64,000 nucleotides of DNA from an uncultured Odoribacter sp. (GTDB taxonomy: Bacteria > Bacteroidota > Bacteroidia > Bacteroidales > Marinifilaceae): the NCBI GenBank assembly GCA_944321145.1, contig CALUKF010000009.1, positions 1 to 64,000 of the forward strand. The letters are read 5' to 3'. The translations under genes and the position numbers were made by a program. Positions 50,956 to 60,045 of the stretch are shown here, one piece after another (positions within the stretch are counted from its first letter, which is position 1; each line of letters begins with the position of its first letter). The notes below the pieces were generated by a model. That model made no database searches. It saw nothing but the letters and a program-made list of their open reading frames with translations, and was not told where the DNA came from.

Positions 50956-51942
50956 TTATGCAAAACGCTTGGGTTTGCAATAGCGGTTGATTAATGGGGT
51001 AAACGCATTCATTATCAGGATGGCAAATGACATGCCTTCCGGATAGGCTCCGAATTGGCGGATGAGGACGGTCAGAATGCCAATGCCCACGCCATAGATA
51101 ATCATGCCCTTGTGGCTCATGGGCGAGGTGACATAGTCCGTTGCCATAAAGATGGCACCTAACATCAAGCCTCCTGACAGCAGATGGAACAAAGGATTGA
51201 CAAATTGTTCCGGGTCACAGACATTCAGGATTCCGCCGAAGATGAACACAGTCAGGAATATCGTCACGGGGATATGCCAAGTGATGATTTTCCGAATCAA
51301 CATGTAGGCAAAGCCGATGAGCAGGGCAAATGCCGCAACTTCGCCGAGGCTGCCGCCCATATTGCCGAGCAACATGTTGCCGTATCCCACGAATCCCTCG
51401 TCCATGAGGTAGGTGTTTACGGATTCCCCGCTTTTGACAGCGGCTTTCAACAAGGAGAGCGGCGTGGCTCCTGTTGCAGCGTCAACATACGAGCTGTGGA
51501 AACCTTCTGCCAACGGCCAGGTGGTCATCTGTACGGGGAAGGATATTAATAGGAACACGCGTCCGACCAATGCGGGGTTGAAGATATTGCATCCCAGACC
51601 GCCAAAACTCATTTTGCCAATGCCGATGGCAACGAGCGCGCCGATAATGATAATCCACACCGGCAGGTTCGACGGAACATTGAACGCAAGCAATACGCCT
51701 GTAATCAGTGCCGAGCCGTCCCAAATGGTGGGCTGGCGTTTCAATATGAACTTCTGTATCACATACTCAAAAAAGAGACAGGCGACCACGGAAGTCAGCG
51801 TAACGATAATGGCGCCTATGCCAAAAAACAGCACCGAACAAATAAATGCCGGGATGAGCGCAATGAGCACCCCGTACATGTTTCTTTCGATGGAGTCCCC
51901 GCTGTGGATATGCGGGGAAGGTGATATTAACAATTTATCCAT
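50956..51942 (-). CDS. rnfD: Rnf electron transport complex subunit D
   Basis: The 328-residue membrane subunit starts LLISPSPHIHSGDSIERNMYGV, has nine or so helices, and carries the FMN-attachment sequence SSYVDAATGATPLSLLKAA. The region NIFNPALVGRVFLL and the end AFTPLINRYCKPKRFA are typical. The gene lies between rnfC and rnfG. Confidence 0.95.
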   Translation of the reverse strand: MDKLLISPSPHIHSGDSIERNMYGVLIALIPAFICSVLFFGIGAIIVTLTSVVACLFFEYVIQKFILKRQPTIWDGSALITGVLLAFNVPSNLPVWIIIIGALVAIGIGKMSFGGLGCNIFNPALVGRVFLLISFPVQMTTWPLAEGFHSSYVDAATGATPLSLLKAAVKSGESVNTYLMDEGFVGYGNMLLGNMGGSLGEVAAFALLIGFAYMLIRKIITWHIPVTIFLTVFIFGGILNVCDPEQFVNPLFHLLSGGLMLGAIFMATDYVTSPMSHKGMIIYGVGIGILTVLIRQFGAYPEGMSFAILIMNAFTPLINRYCKPKRFA

Positions 51943-51964
51943 AGTTTCAAATTTTCAAGTTTAC

Positions 51965-53293
51965 TCATTTCTTCCGGTTTCTAATCATAGCACCTGTGCG
52001 TCCTTTGCCCAGACGGATGTAATCCAGCAAGGGGCGGGCAGACGGGCAGGTGAAACTGCATGAGCCACACTCGATGCAATCCATGACCCGCTCTTCTTCC
52101 AGCCGCTCCAGCAGGTTTGCCATCGCCAGCCGTGCAAGCAGGTAGGGCTCCAAGCCCATAGGACAGGCAGATACACATTTGCCGCAGCGGATGCAACTGC
52201 GCATAGGGCGGCGGGCGCCTTCCTTTTCGTTAATGAGCAGGATGCCGCTGGTGCCTTTGGTGATAGGCGAATCGACATTCACCATGGCGCGCCCCATCAT
52301 AGGACCGCCCCCAATGACTTTCACGGTATCTTCAGGCATGCCTCCGGCAGCTTCAATCAATTTAGACACGGGAGTGCCAATGCGGCAAAGGTAATTGCCG
52401 GGATGCTTCACCGATTTCCCGGTGATGGTAACAATCCGTTCGATAAGCGGTTTGTGCTTGGCAACTGCTTCGTAAACAGCAAGGACAGTGCCTATATTCT
52501 GCACAATGGCTCCCACGGCGATAGGTAAAGCTCCGGAAGGCACGGCGCGTCCCGTGGTGGCTTGAATCAATTGCTTTTCACCGCCCTGCGGGTACTTCAC
52601 CTGCAACGGGCAGACTTCAATGCCGGTCTGCGTAGATGCCAGTTGCTGCAAATGGGCAATGGCGTCCTTCTTATTATTTTCGATGCCAATGACGGCTTTG
52701 GAGACACCGATGGCTTTCATCAGCATTTGCACGCCGACAATAATCTGTTCGCCTTTTTCGAGCATCACGCGATGGTCTGAAGTCAGGTAAGGTTCACATT
52801 CCACTCCATTGACAATCAGGAATTCGGCTTTATTCCCCGGAGGCGGAGTCAGTTTGACCTGCGTGGGAAAAGTGGCGCCGCCCATGCCGACAATGCCGGC
52901 TGCGGCAATGGCTTTCACGATGTCTTCTTTCGAAAGGGTATCCCATGCCGCTTCTCCCTCACGGTTGATTTCAGGCATCCATTCGTCGCCTTCCGTTTTG
53001 ATGGTAATGGCGGGTTTGGATAGACCTGCGGCGTCGGGCACGGAGTCTACAGCAACAACTGTACCCGATACGGAACTGTGAATATTGGCAGAGACAAATC
53101 CTCCGGCGGTCGCAATCAACTGCCCGGTTTTCACGGTGTCTCCTTTCTTGACGATGGGGGTTGCAGGTGCTCCGATGTGTTGGTTGAGCAAGATGACTAC
53201 CTGCTCCGGTACGGGCAACACTTGAATTTTTTCGCCTGCCGATAATTTATTTTCAGGTGGATGAACGCCACCGATTTTGAATGTCTTTAACAC
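51965..53293 (-). CDS. rnfC: Rnf electron transport complex subunit C
   Basis: The 442-residue peripheral subunit binds NADH/FMN and two [4Fe-4S] clusters. It starts FKIGGVHPPENKLSAGEKIQVLPVPEQVVILLNQHIGAPATPIVKKGD, has the GMGGATFPTQVKL loop, and ends with CIRCGKCVSACPMGL and CIECGSCSFTCPSARP. The length is typical of the shorter RnfC form. Confidence 0.95.
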   Translation of the reverse strand: MLKTFKIGGVHPPENKLSAGEKIQVLPVPEQVVILLNQHIGAPATPIVKKGDTVKTGQLIATAGGFVSANIHSSVSGTVVAVDSVPDAAGLSKPAITIKTEGDEWMPEINREGEAAWDTLSKEDIVKAIAAAGIVGMGGATFPTQVKLTPPPGNKAEFLIVNGVECEPYLTSDHRVMLEKGEQIIVGVQMLMKAIGVSKAVIGIENNKKDAIAHLQQLASTQTGIEVCPLQVKYPQGGEKQLIQATTGRAVPSGALPIAVGAIVQNIGTVLAVYEAVAKHKPLIERIVTITGKSVKHPGNYLCRIGTPVSKLIEAAGGMPEDTVKVIGGGPMMGRAMVNVDSPITKGTSGILLINEKEGARRPMRSCIRCGKCVSACPMGLEPYLLARLAMANLLERLEEERVMDCIECGSCSFTCPSARPLLDYIRLGKGRTGAMIRNRKK

Positions 53294-53305
53294 GGTGTAT
53301 AGGTT

Positions 53306-54187
53306 TTAAAGTTGTTCATTTTTCTTTTCTTCCTCCACTGGAGTGGACGGTGCTTTCTCCGGTTCAACCTTTCGGGGCGGGAAATTTACTTCATGAATGG
53401 CGCCCGTCGGACATGCGCTCACGCACTTGCGGCACAGGCGGCATTTGTTGAAGTCAATGTAAGCCAAATTGTTCTCGACGGTGATGGCGCCGAATTGGCA
53501 TTCTTTGGCACATTTCCCGCAGCCGATACACGCCGCCTTGCAGGCTTTGCGTGCCACTGCACCTTTGTCCTTGCTGACGCAGCTGACAAACACCCGGCGG
53601 TTTTTCGGTCCCTTGTTGCGCAATTCGATAATGCCACGGGGACAAGCCTTGACACAAGCGCCGCAAGCCACGCACTTCTCTTCATCCACCACGGGCAAGC
53701 CGTTCTCGTCCATGTGAATCGCATCGAACTGGCAGGCATTTACGCAGTCGCCGCATCCCAAGCAGCCGAACGCGCATCCCGTCTCGCCGATATACAGCGT
53801 GTGCATGATGGCGCAGGACTGAGCCCCGTCGTAGCGGTTTGTGCGCGGACGGTTGTCGCAAGTGCCGTTGCATCTCACGACGGCGATTTTCGGTGCCTGC
53901 ACGCTTACCTCGCGTCCCAGTGCCTCTGCAATCTTACTCATGGTGGCTGCGCCGCCCACCGGACATAAAATGCCGTCTAAGGTATCCGATTTCACGGCAG
54001 CTTCTGCCAAGCCGCGACAACCGGGATAGCCGCAGCCTCCGCAATTAGCTCCCGGAAGCAAACCCTCTACAATGTCAATGCGCGGGTCTTCTTCCACCTT
54101 GAATTTTTGTGCCACGAAGTAAAGTATCACGGCAGATACAATACCGATGGCGCACAACGAAATGATAGTAATAACAAGTGTACTCAT
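53306..54187 (-). CDS. rnfB: Rnf electron transport complex subunit B
   Basis: The 293-residue ferredoxin-like subunit has an N-terminal helix (VITIISLCAIGIVSAVILYFVA), the four-cysteine motif GANCGGCGYPGCRGLAEA, and several [4Fe-4S] motifs (CLGCGDCVNACQF, CVACGACVKACPRG, CIGCGKCAKECQF, CRLCRKCVSACPTG). It receives electrons from ferredoxin. It is the second gene of the operon, 10 bases after rseC. Confidence 0.95.
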   Translation of the reverse strand: MSTLVITIISLCAIGIVSAVILYFVAQKFKVEEDPRIDIVEGLLPGANCGGCGYPGCRGLAEAAVKSDTLDGILCPVGGAATMSKIAEALGREVSVQAPKIAVVRCNGTCDNRPRTNRYDGAQSCAIMHTLYIGETGCAFGCLGCGDCVNACQFDAIHMDENGLPVVDEEKCVACGACVKACPRGIIELRNKGPKNRRVFVSCVSKDKGAVARKACKAACIGCGKCAKECQFGAITVENNLAYIDFNKCRLCRKCVSACPTGAIHEVNFPPRKVEPEKAPSTPVEEEKKNEQL

Positions 54188-54197
54188 TGTATGATAT

Positions 54198-54626
54198 TTA
54201 ATAGTTGCCTGTTTTTTCTACGTTAAACTTAATTTTCTTATTAATTTTTCCCCTGCACAGGTAGAGCATGAAAAAATAAACAGCCAATAACGATAGACTC
54301 GCTATGGCTGCCGTCAATTCGCTGCATCCGGATTTTTCGATAAAGAAAATCGCTGCAATGAGGATGATAGAAGGTAGGATGTAAGCCAACAGCACGGAAT
54401 AAAACGCATTGTTCAGGCTGGCATACACCATTACCTTGTCGCCGGCTTTAAATTCACCCTCCGGACGTTGCACCGTGATAAGCTTCTGCTTCATCTCCGA
54501 CATGCCGCATGCGCCCTTGGCATGGCAAGCAGCACACGCGGAATGGCTTTGGATGACAATTTCCAACGTTTGTGCCGTAACGCTCTTCACGATGCCTTCA
54601 TGTTCTATTTCTTCCTTCGTTCTCAT
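54198..54626 (-). CDS. RseC/SoxR-reducing system family protein
   Basis: The 142-residue protein has a cysteine motif CAACHAKGACG near residue 32 and two membrane helices (VLLAYILPSIILIAAIFFI and AAIASLSLLAVYFFMLYL), the RseC/MucC layout. RseC-type proteins accompany rnf genes in many bacteria and are thought to help reduce or modulate the system. It heads the rnf operon. A -7 box lies at 54647-54654. Confidence 0.9.
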   Translation of the reverse strand: MRTKEEIEHEGIVKSVTAQTLEIVIQSHSACAACHAKGACGMSEMKQKLITVQRPEGEFKAGDKVMVYASLNNAFYSVLLAYILPSIILIAAIFFIEKSGCSELTAAIASLSLLAVYFFMLYLCRGKINKKIKFNVEKTGNY

Positions 54627-54646
54627 ATAATTTCCGAAAACTTCGG

Positions 54647-54654
54647 CAAAGATA
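54647..54654 (-). promoter_or_regulatory. Promoter -7 box for the rnf operon
   Basis: The minus strand reads TATCTTTG, 21 bases before the rseC start. A CAAA (TTTG on the minus strand) at 54679-54682 is 24 bases away, a little longer than usual. Confidence 0.6.
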
Positions 54655-54751
54655 ATAGGAAGAGATGAAAACGAAAAACAAATTTCCGGAAAAATATAGC
54701 GGTCAAATCAAGGAAATATCCCCCTCTTTCATTCTATAGGGGACTTGTTAC

Positions 54752-54834
54752 CTGCTTGCGCCTTTGTCCAGCCACTACCCACAGCCGTCCGCTCAGCGAA
54801 GGCGTAAGAAGATTGTACCAAACTTATTGCCTGA
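54752..54834. repeat. Dispersed palindromic repeat, copy 2
   Basis: This copy matches 43934-44016 in reverse orientation. Read on the minus strand it has TCAGGCAATAAGTT, CTTACGCCTT and TGAGCGG in the same order as copy 1. It lies between the second ATPase gene and rseC. Confidence 0.66.
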
Positions 54835-54865
54835 GTTGGATCTGATATTTTGGGGATAACTATGT

Positions 54866-56629
54866 TTACAAATGGAATGGCTTGGGCGGCATGGATTTAT
54901 GACGCGACTTCCAAACCTTGCAGGCTTTACCAGCGGCAATGTATATTACATAGGAACGCATCCGGTAATTCGGGAATTGCGCATTGATGGCATGGGCATA
55001 GCCCTCCACTTGCTCCACATCCTCCGCCCGGGGGGCTTCCAATGCCTCCACTGTGGCGGCTTCCCCTGCCTTGAAATACTTGACCTCTACCACACGGCAG
55101 TCGTTGTGGAAGTCCGTGCCCGGTATGCCTGTCAGCACCAAGTCTGCCCGTCCGGATGGCAGGTTCAACTCCAAAGCAAAGGTATAACACTGGCTCAAGT
55201 AACGGCTCATCAGTTCATAGGAAGAACAGCGGATAAAATTCTCGTTAATCTTGTCAAACACCTGTGCAGGGAACAGCTTCAAATATTGCTCGAAATAGTT
55301 CTCTACCAAAGGCTCGAAACGGCGGTCTTGCGTGAAACGTTGGTAAGCACGGGCATAACGGCGGGCGTCATCAACCACTCCGTGCAGGTTGTTGTAATAG
55401 TCCATGTAAATGCTCCGCATCGTCAGGTTTGGCAACCGCATCGTGTAAGCATCTGCCAGAGTCGTCATTCCCAAATAGTAAAGGCTTACGGGATAGAACT
55501 GCTTTTCAAAGAATTTCCGCTTGTTGAACTTGCTCCGCAAATCAGACTGGGAATAAATCAACTCGTCATCTACCACCAAGGCATCCAGCATTTCCTGTGC
55601 GTTCTCCAAAGTGACGGTCAGGCGGCGAAGCCAGCCAATATCTGTGCGGAGGTTCTCGTCCACCAGTTCAACGGGGATTTCACCTTTCAACTCTGCAAAG
55701 TTCTTAAAAAAGTAGGTCAGGATGGTGGAATTAAACAACGGCTTTGCATTTGGCAAGAAGCGATAACCGTCGTAATTTGTAAGTATCAGGTTCCAAATCT
55801 CTTCAAATGAACTGTCTTTCTTGTCATACTTTTGCATCACATATCGCAAATATTCTGAAGCCTCTTCGTGGTCAAAGCCCAGCATACTGACAAATTCCGG
55901 CTTCAGAGTCAGGATCTCGGCGATATTGTAGCCGCTTGTCAAATCATCCATCGTCACAGGCAATACGCCCATACAAAAACACGTGCGGATTGCCCCCTCG
56001 CCAATGCCTCCCTTGATTATCTTGAAGAAAGTGCGTAAGAAGCTGCCTCCGGTTGTTACCTTTTCATACAAGGTATCATTGAACGATGTCAGCAATTGGT
56101 TTGTAAAGTTGTCATACTCGTCAATAAGAATGTATAAAGCAGGCAAATCCCTGCCTCCCACACGATTCACGATTTCGGAAAGCATCTTCGACGCATTCCG
56201 TTCGTCGCTGAAAATAAAGCCCTCAAAATAACGGGCATAACGGTGCGGGCTATCTATGTATTCTTTCAAGATAGGACACAACAAGTCATTGAAATTCTTT
56301 TCCAACCCCTGAAGATTATCCGCCAATACCAATTTGGAAAAGTCAAAACGCAACACCATGTATTGGTTTTGTTCACCTGTGGGATGCAGTCCGATATAGG
56401 TATCTCCAAACAGGCGTTCAAACCGTTCCGCTGCATTCACGTCATAGTAATAAGCCAGCGTGGACATAAAAAGACTCTTTCCAAACCGTCGGGGACGAAG
56501 GAATACGGGAGCTTTATATTGCTCTAAAAGAGAGATATATTGTGTTTTATCCACATAATAGTATCCCCGTTCACGCAATTCGGCAAAGTCTGCAATTGCA
56601 TAAGGTATGGTTAATCTTGCTTGTTTCAT
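54866..56629 (-). CDS. AAA-ATPase-like / PD-(D/E)XK nuclease superfamily protein, copy 2
   Basis: The 587-residue protein is nearly the same as the one at 44233-45966: same P-loop RPRRFGKSL, same IDEYDNF, same C-terminal GRADLVLTG and VVEVKYFK. It differs in the first 40 residues, at 310-325 and in a longer C-terminal tail (KSRHKSMPPKPFHL). The upstream promoter region is also shared. The two copies point in opposite directions and flank folA to rnf, so they are long inverted repeats in which recombination could invert the segment between. Confidence 0.88.
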   Translation of the reverse strand: MKQARLTIPYAIADFAELRERGYYYVDKTQYISLLEQYKAPVFLRPRRFGKSLFMSTLAYYYDVNAAERFERLFGDTYIGLHPTGEQNQYMVLRFDFSKLVLADNLQGLEKNFNDLLCPILKEYIDSPHRYARYFEGFIFSDERNASKMLSEIVNRVGGRDLPALYILIDEYDNFTNQLLTSFNDTLYEKVTTGGSFLRTFFKIIKGGIGEGAIRTCFCMGVLPVTMDDLTSGYNIAEILTLKPEFVSMLGFDHEEASEYLRYVMQKYDKKDSSFEEIWNLILTNYDGYRFLPNAKPLFNSTILTYFFKNFAELKGEIPVELVDENLRTDIGWLRRLTVTLENAQEMLDALVVDDELIYSQSDLRSKFNKRKFFEKQFYPVSLYYLGMTTLADAYTMRLPNLTMRSIYMDYYNNLHGVVDDARRYARAYQRFTQDRRFEPLVENYFEQYLKLFPAQVFDKINENFIRCSSYELMSRYLSQCYTFALELNLPSGRADLVLTGIPGTDFHNDCRVVEVKYFKAGEAATVEALEAPRAEDVEQVEGYAHAINAQFPNYRMRSYVIYIAAGKACKVWKSRHKSMPPKPFHL

Positions 56630-56657
56630 GGCATTTCGTTTTTTTCATTTCAACATA

Positions 56658-56689
56658 CAAAGCTAAGCATTATTCTCCAGAATCGCAAA
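56658..56689 (-). promoter_or_regulatory. Promoter of the second AAA-ATPase gene
   Basis: On the minus strand TTTG (56686-56689), a 20-base spacer and TAGCTTTG (56658-56665). It is the counterpart of 44171-44201. Confidence 0.62.
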
Positions 56690-56744
56690 GGAAGAATAGA
56701 TCGCAGCGCAGATTAAACTTACCAATGCAATTTTTTCCTGCAAA

Positions 56745-56782
56745 AAGTGCCTGTAAAGTTATTTATAGCCTTACAAGCACTT
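56745..56782 (-). terminator. Terminator of the second SusCD locus
   Basis: On the minus strand AAGTGCTTGTAAGG pairs with CTTTACAGGCACTT with two mismatches, followed by TTT. It lies 29 bases after the thioredoxin-like stop. Confidence 0.65.
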
Positions 56783-56810
56783 TAGAGTTTAGCGGCTTGA
56801 TGATTTGTTG

Positions 56811-57650
56811 CTATTTTGTTTTTGCGAGATATTCGTCAATGGCTTTTTCCAGTGCGCCGGGTTGGTAAAAGCCGGTGTCGATGATTGTGCCGTCTCCGGC
56901 AATCAGGATTTTGTGTGGAATGCCGTTGATTGCATACTTTTGAGCTATTGGATCTTTCCAGCCCAAAAGATTGCTGCCGTCCGTCCATGGGATATTTTCT
57001 TCTTTGTAGGCTTTTTCCCAAGCGGCCTTATCTTCGTCTAAAGAGACAGAAAGAAATTCTACGCCTTTGGCTTTGCAAGCCGGATAAATATCAACCAAGT
57101 GCGGCATGGTGGCGCGGCAAGCTCCGCACCAAGATGCCCAAAAGTCAATAAATACCAACTTGTTTTCTTTCAATACATCATATAAGCGGACTAGTTTTCC
57201 GTTATGGTCTAGCATTGTAAAGTCGGCACATTTTTGACCGGGCTGGTTCAATCGCGAATATTTCACGAAATCCATTTTCTTTTGCCATTCTTCTGATTGT
57301 TGCACTTCCGGCGTAAACTTTTTAAGTTCCGCTTCTAATTCATCGAGTGTCAAAAAGTTCTGGACATAGACATTAAGCACCCATATAAATGCTTTGTCAT
57401 TCCGGTTTTCATTAATGGCTTTGCGTGCAAACGCCAGTTTGTCTTCCCGCAGTTTGGCAAGGTGCTGATAGACGCTATCCTTGTAATGCTGCGAGTAGTC
57501 GTTTTTCTTGAAAACTACATCCATGTATTCCCTTTCTTGTGTCTCAATCTTTTTCATGTCTTTGCGGAATACCTCAAATCGGGATTGAGCAAAACTGTTT
57601 GCAAATCCAAATACTAAAATAATAGTAATTAAAATTTGTTTCATCTTCAA
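56811..57650 (-). CDS. Exported TlpA-type thioredoxin-like protein
   Basis: The 279-residue protein has a signal peptide (MKMKQILITIILVFGFANSFAQ), a helical middle and a C-terminal TlpA-like thioredoxin domain with FIDFWASWCGACRATMPHL. The active site is CGAC rather than CGPC, which would change its redox potential. It ends the minus-strand SusCD operon, in the same position as the thioredoxin gene at 42301-43884 in the opposite locus. Confidence 0.85.
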   Translation of the reverse strand: MKMKQILITIILVFGFANSFAQSRFEVFRKDMKKIETQEREYMDVVFKKNDYSQHYKDSVYQHLAKLREDKLAFARKAINENRNDKAFIWVLNVYVQNFLTLDELEAELKKFTPEVQQSEEWQKKMDFVKYSRLNQPGQKCADFTMLDHNGKLVRLYDVLKENKLVFIDFWASWCGACRATMPHLVDIYPACKAKGVEFLSVSLDEDKAAWEKAYKEENIPWTDGSNLLGWKDPIAQKYAINGIPHKILIAGDGTIIDTGFYQPGALEKAIDEYLAKTK

Positions 57651-57668
57651 ATTTAGAGTATTGTTCGA

Positions 57669-58604
57669 TTATTCTTTTTCTTCTTCTATAATAACAAAAT
57701 CATGCTTGGCTTCCCATCTTTGTGTAAAATCATAGATAAGAAGTTTGAGAACACATCGTCTGCCTGCACTGTTTTTATAAGCAATGACCGCACTGGTTGT
57801 GTTTGTTGGAAATTCTAATACATCAACGCCTTGACTAAAATCTAATTGGTTAATGGTATTGTCATTAATATCGGAAAAATCCATTGGACATTCAATAAAT
57901 GTTGTAGTCAACATGCTGTCTCGTTCGTATTCTATGCCTGTTCCTTCTAATTTTGTATCCATATATTCTATGGCTTTTTCTGAAGTTGGATTTATAAAGT
58001 AGCATTTTTGAGTTTCTTTGTCCCAATAGCACAAAAAGTCGATTTTTTTTGCGTTTTTAATAAAGGTACTGTCATCACTCTTATAAGCTCTATTAGCTTC
58101 GCAACCATAGAAATACCCGCTGGTATGGGTGAATTGACCTCGTGTTTGAATGTTCCCAACTTTAAAGCAAGAGGTTACTGTGCCGGTTTTCCCTTCTGTA
58201 TTGGATACTTGGAAAGTCATGCTCAATACATCGCCAACCATTGAGTTATCTTTAGGCACTGCGAATGGATAAAATACCATGACGGTGTTTATCGGACGGG
58301 AAAAATAGCCATGCTCATCTAAATATAGTGTGTCTTTTGTTAAATCAACCATAGCAAAACTAGCATCGCTTGGCATGACGTCGAAGTCAAAACTTTTATC
58401 AATGATTTCTACTTTTTCCAAGCTGCCTACATTGGTTGATGCCAAAAACTTGAATTGAATCGTGTCACCAGGCAAAGGTCTTACTGTGTCTGCCGACTCC
58501 ATGATGATCACATGCACGTCATCGGAAGGGGCTAATTGATTATCAATGGAGCATGCTCCAAACAATAAAGCAGCAGAGGTTATTGTAAATAGAATATTCT
58601 TCAT
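57669..58604 (-). CDS. Lipoprotein of unknown function in the second SusCD locus
   Basis: The 311-residue lipoprotein (C18 in LFGACSIDN) has beta-rich segments (HVIIMESADTVRPLPGDTIQFKFLAS) and a conserved-looking middle part (TSGYFYGCEANRAYKSDDSTFIKNAKKIDFLCYWDKE). I do not recognise a family. It takes the place of the DUF4843 and PKD-like genes of the other locus and is probably a surface-exposed accessory protein. It follows SusD by 11 bases. Confidence 0.65.
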   Translation of the reverse strand: MKNILFTITSAALLFGACSIDNQLAPSDDVHVIIMESADTVRPLPGDTIQFKFLASTNVGSLEKVEIIDKSFDFDVMPSDASFAMVDLTKDTLYLDEHGYFSRPINTVMVFYPFAVPKDNSMVGDVLSMTFQVSNTEGKTGTVTSCFKVGNIQTRGQFTHTSGYFYGCEANRAYKSDDSTFIKNAKKIDFLCYWDKETQKCYFINPTSEKAIEYMDTKLEGTGIEYERDSMLTTTFIECPMDFSDINDNTINQLDFSQGVDVLEFPTNTTSAVIAYKNSAGRRCVLKLLIYDFTQRWEAKHDFVIIEEEKE

Positions 58605-58615
58605 AACTTATTATA

Positions 58616-60031
58616 TTAAAGAGGTTTTTGTTCAATCTTTGAATTTGTGTTCATTTCGTCATCAGGAATGGGAATAACCAATTGGTCTTCATTGCTGTAA
58701 TTGGTGTTCAATTCAAATATAAATCGTGAACCGTTGATTTTCATGCGAACTGCAAGATAATACAACGCTCCGTTTTCCATGCCGATTTCCCGCACATATT
58801 CTTGGAAAATCAAACGAAGCAAAGAATTTTCGTCAGGGTAATCTTCTGCTTTTAGTTCTGTGTTTTTAGAACGGCGTCGCAAAACATTTAATTCCTCTAT
58901 GACATCTTTAGTCGCAGCTCCGGTATAAGCCATTGCTTCTGCCCGTATCAAATGCATTTGTGCAAGACGCATGTAATACATTGGGCAGTTTCCATCTGAT
59001 TTGTAATGCTTTGTCCAAATCAATTCTTTTTCCAATTTTACACCCCCTTTGTCTATTTCCATGGAGTCGAGCGTTGCTTTGTATCGCTTGTCTTCTTCCG
59101 AGAAAAATTCAAAGAATTTGTCTGAGGGTGCATACAATCCTTGTCCGAAATATTTTAGCATATTGCCAGAGTTATCGCCGGCTTCTGGGAGTGTCGTAAG
59201 TGTTCGGGTGAATAGCAGTTCTTTGGAGTCATACCCCTTTTCAAAGACACCGGCAAAGGTAGTATCCATTTCAAATTCCGAGCTGTTCAAAACTTCGCCT
59301 GCCAGGCGGATGGCTTCTTCATAGTCTCCTTCTGCGCCTCGGTTCATCAGCATGTCAGCTTTGAAGGCTTTGGCGGTTGTGGAGCAAGCATGCAGGTTGT
59401 CGATAAATTCTGATCCATAAGTAATGGCATAGTCGTAGTCTTCCAAAATCAAGCGGTAGCTTTCTGCTACTGTAGAGCGGGGCATGTTATTATTGGAGAT
59501 TGTAGAAGGTTCCATGCGCATCAAAGCCCCTAATTCGCTGTTGGTGTCGAAGAAATAGCCGTAACGTTTCAAGATCAAGCTATGGGCAAAGGCGCGCATG
59601 AATTTGGCTTCTGCCAGCATTTCTGTCTGCCGTCCCTCTCCGAATGCGCTTTCCGGCAATTGTTCTACGTAATAGATGAAGTTATTGGCAGCATTAATCA
59701 TTTGGAATGCCGTCCTCCAAGGGTCGGAAGCAATAGAGCTTTCAATGGTGACTTGCCCTAAAAGTAGCATTTCGTCTTCTGTCATGCTGTGGCCACCAGT
59801 TAGCAACCCTGTCCGATATTCATCGTAGACAATGTATTTTGCATCAAACGGTCCATAGCCATCCAAGTAAGAATACACGCCGTTTAGGGCAGTTTCTGCC
59901 GATGACTCATTGGTTATCGCATTGTCTCCAACTAAATTATGAGGGGGCACTTCATTCTCGAACATGTCTTCGCATCCCCATAGTCCAATGATGGACATAA
60001 AAATCAATGTCTTGATATATAGTTTTTTCAT
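58616..60031 (-). CDS. SusD/RagB family outer-membrane lipoprotein (second locus)
   Basis: The 471-residue lipoprotein has C20 in its lipobox (IIGLWGCEDMFENEVPPHN) and SusD hallmarks: AETALNGVYSYLDGYGP, AEAKFMRAFAHSLILKRYGYFFDT and the C-terminal YYMRLAQMHLIRAEAMAYTGAATKDVIEELNVLRRR. The ATG at 60031 is taken instead of 60037, since MKKLYIKTLIF is the natural signal peptide start. It partners the SusC-like protein 14 bases upstream. Confidence 0.92.
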   Translation of the reverse strand: MKKLYIKTLIFMSIIGLWGCEDMFENEVPPHNLVGDNAITNESSAETALNGVYSYLDGYGPFDAKYIVYDEYRTGLLTGGHSMTEDEMLLLGQVTIESSIASDPWRTAFQMINAANNFIYYVEQLPESAFGEGRQTEMLAEAKFMRAFAHSLILKRYGYFFDTNSELGALMRMEPSTISNNNMPRSTVAESYRLILEDYDYAITYGSEFIDNLHACSTTAKAFKADMLMNRGAEGDYEEAIRLAGEVLNSSEFEMDTTFAGVFEKGYDSKELLFTRTLTTLPEAGDNSGNMLKYFGQGLYAPSDKFFEFFSEEDKRYKATLDSMEIDKGGVKLEKELIWTKHYKSDGNCPMYYMRLAQMHLIRAEAMAYTGAATKDVIEELNVLRRRSKNTELKAEDYPDENSLLRLIFQEYVREIGMENGALYYLAVRMKINGSRFIFELNTNYSNEDQLVIPIPDDEMNTNSKIEQKPL

Positions 60032-60045
60032 AGTCATTGTATTTG

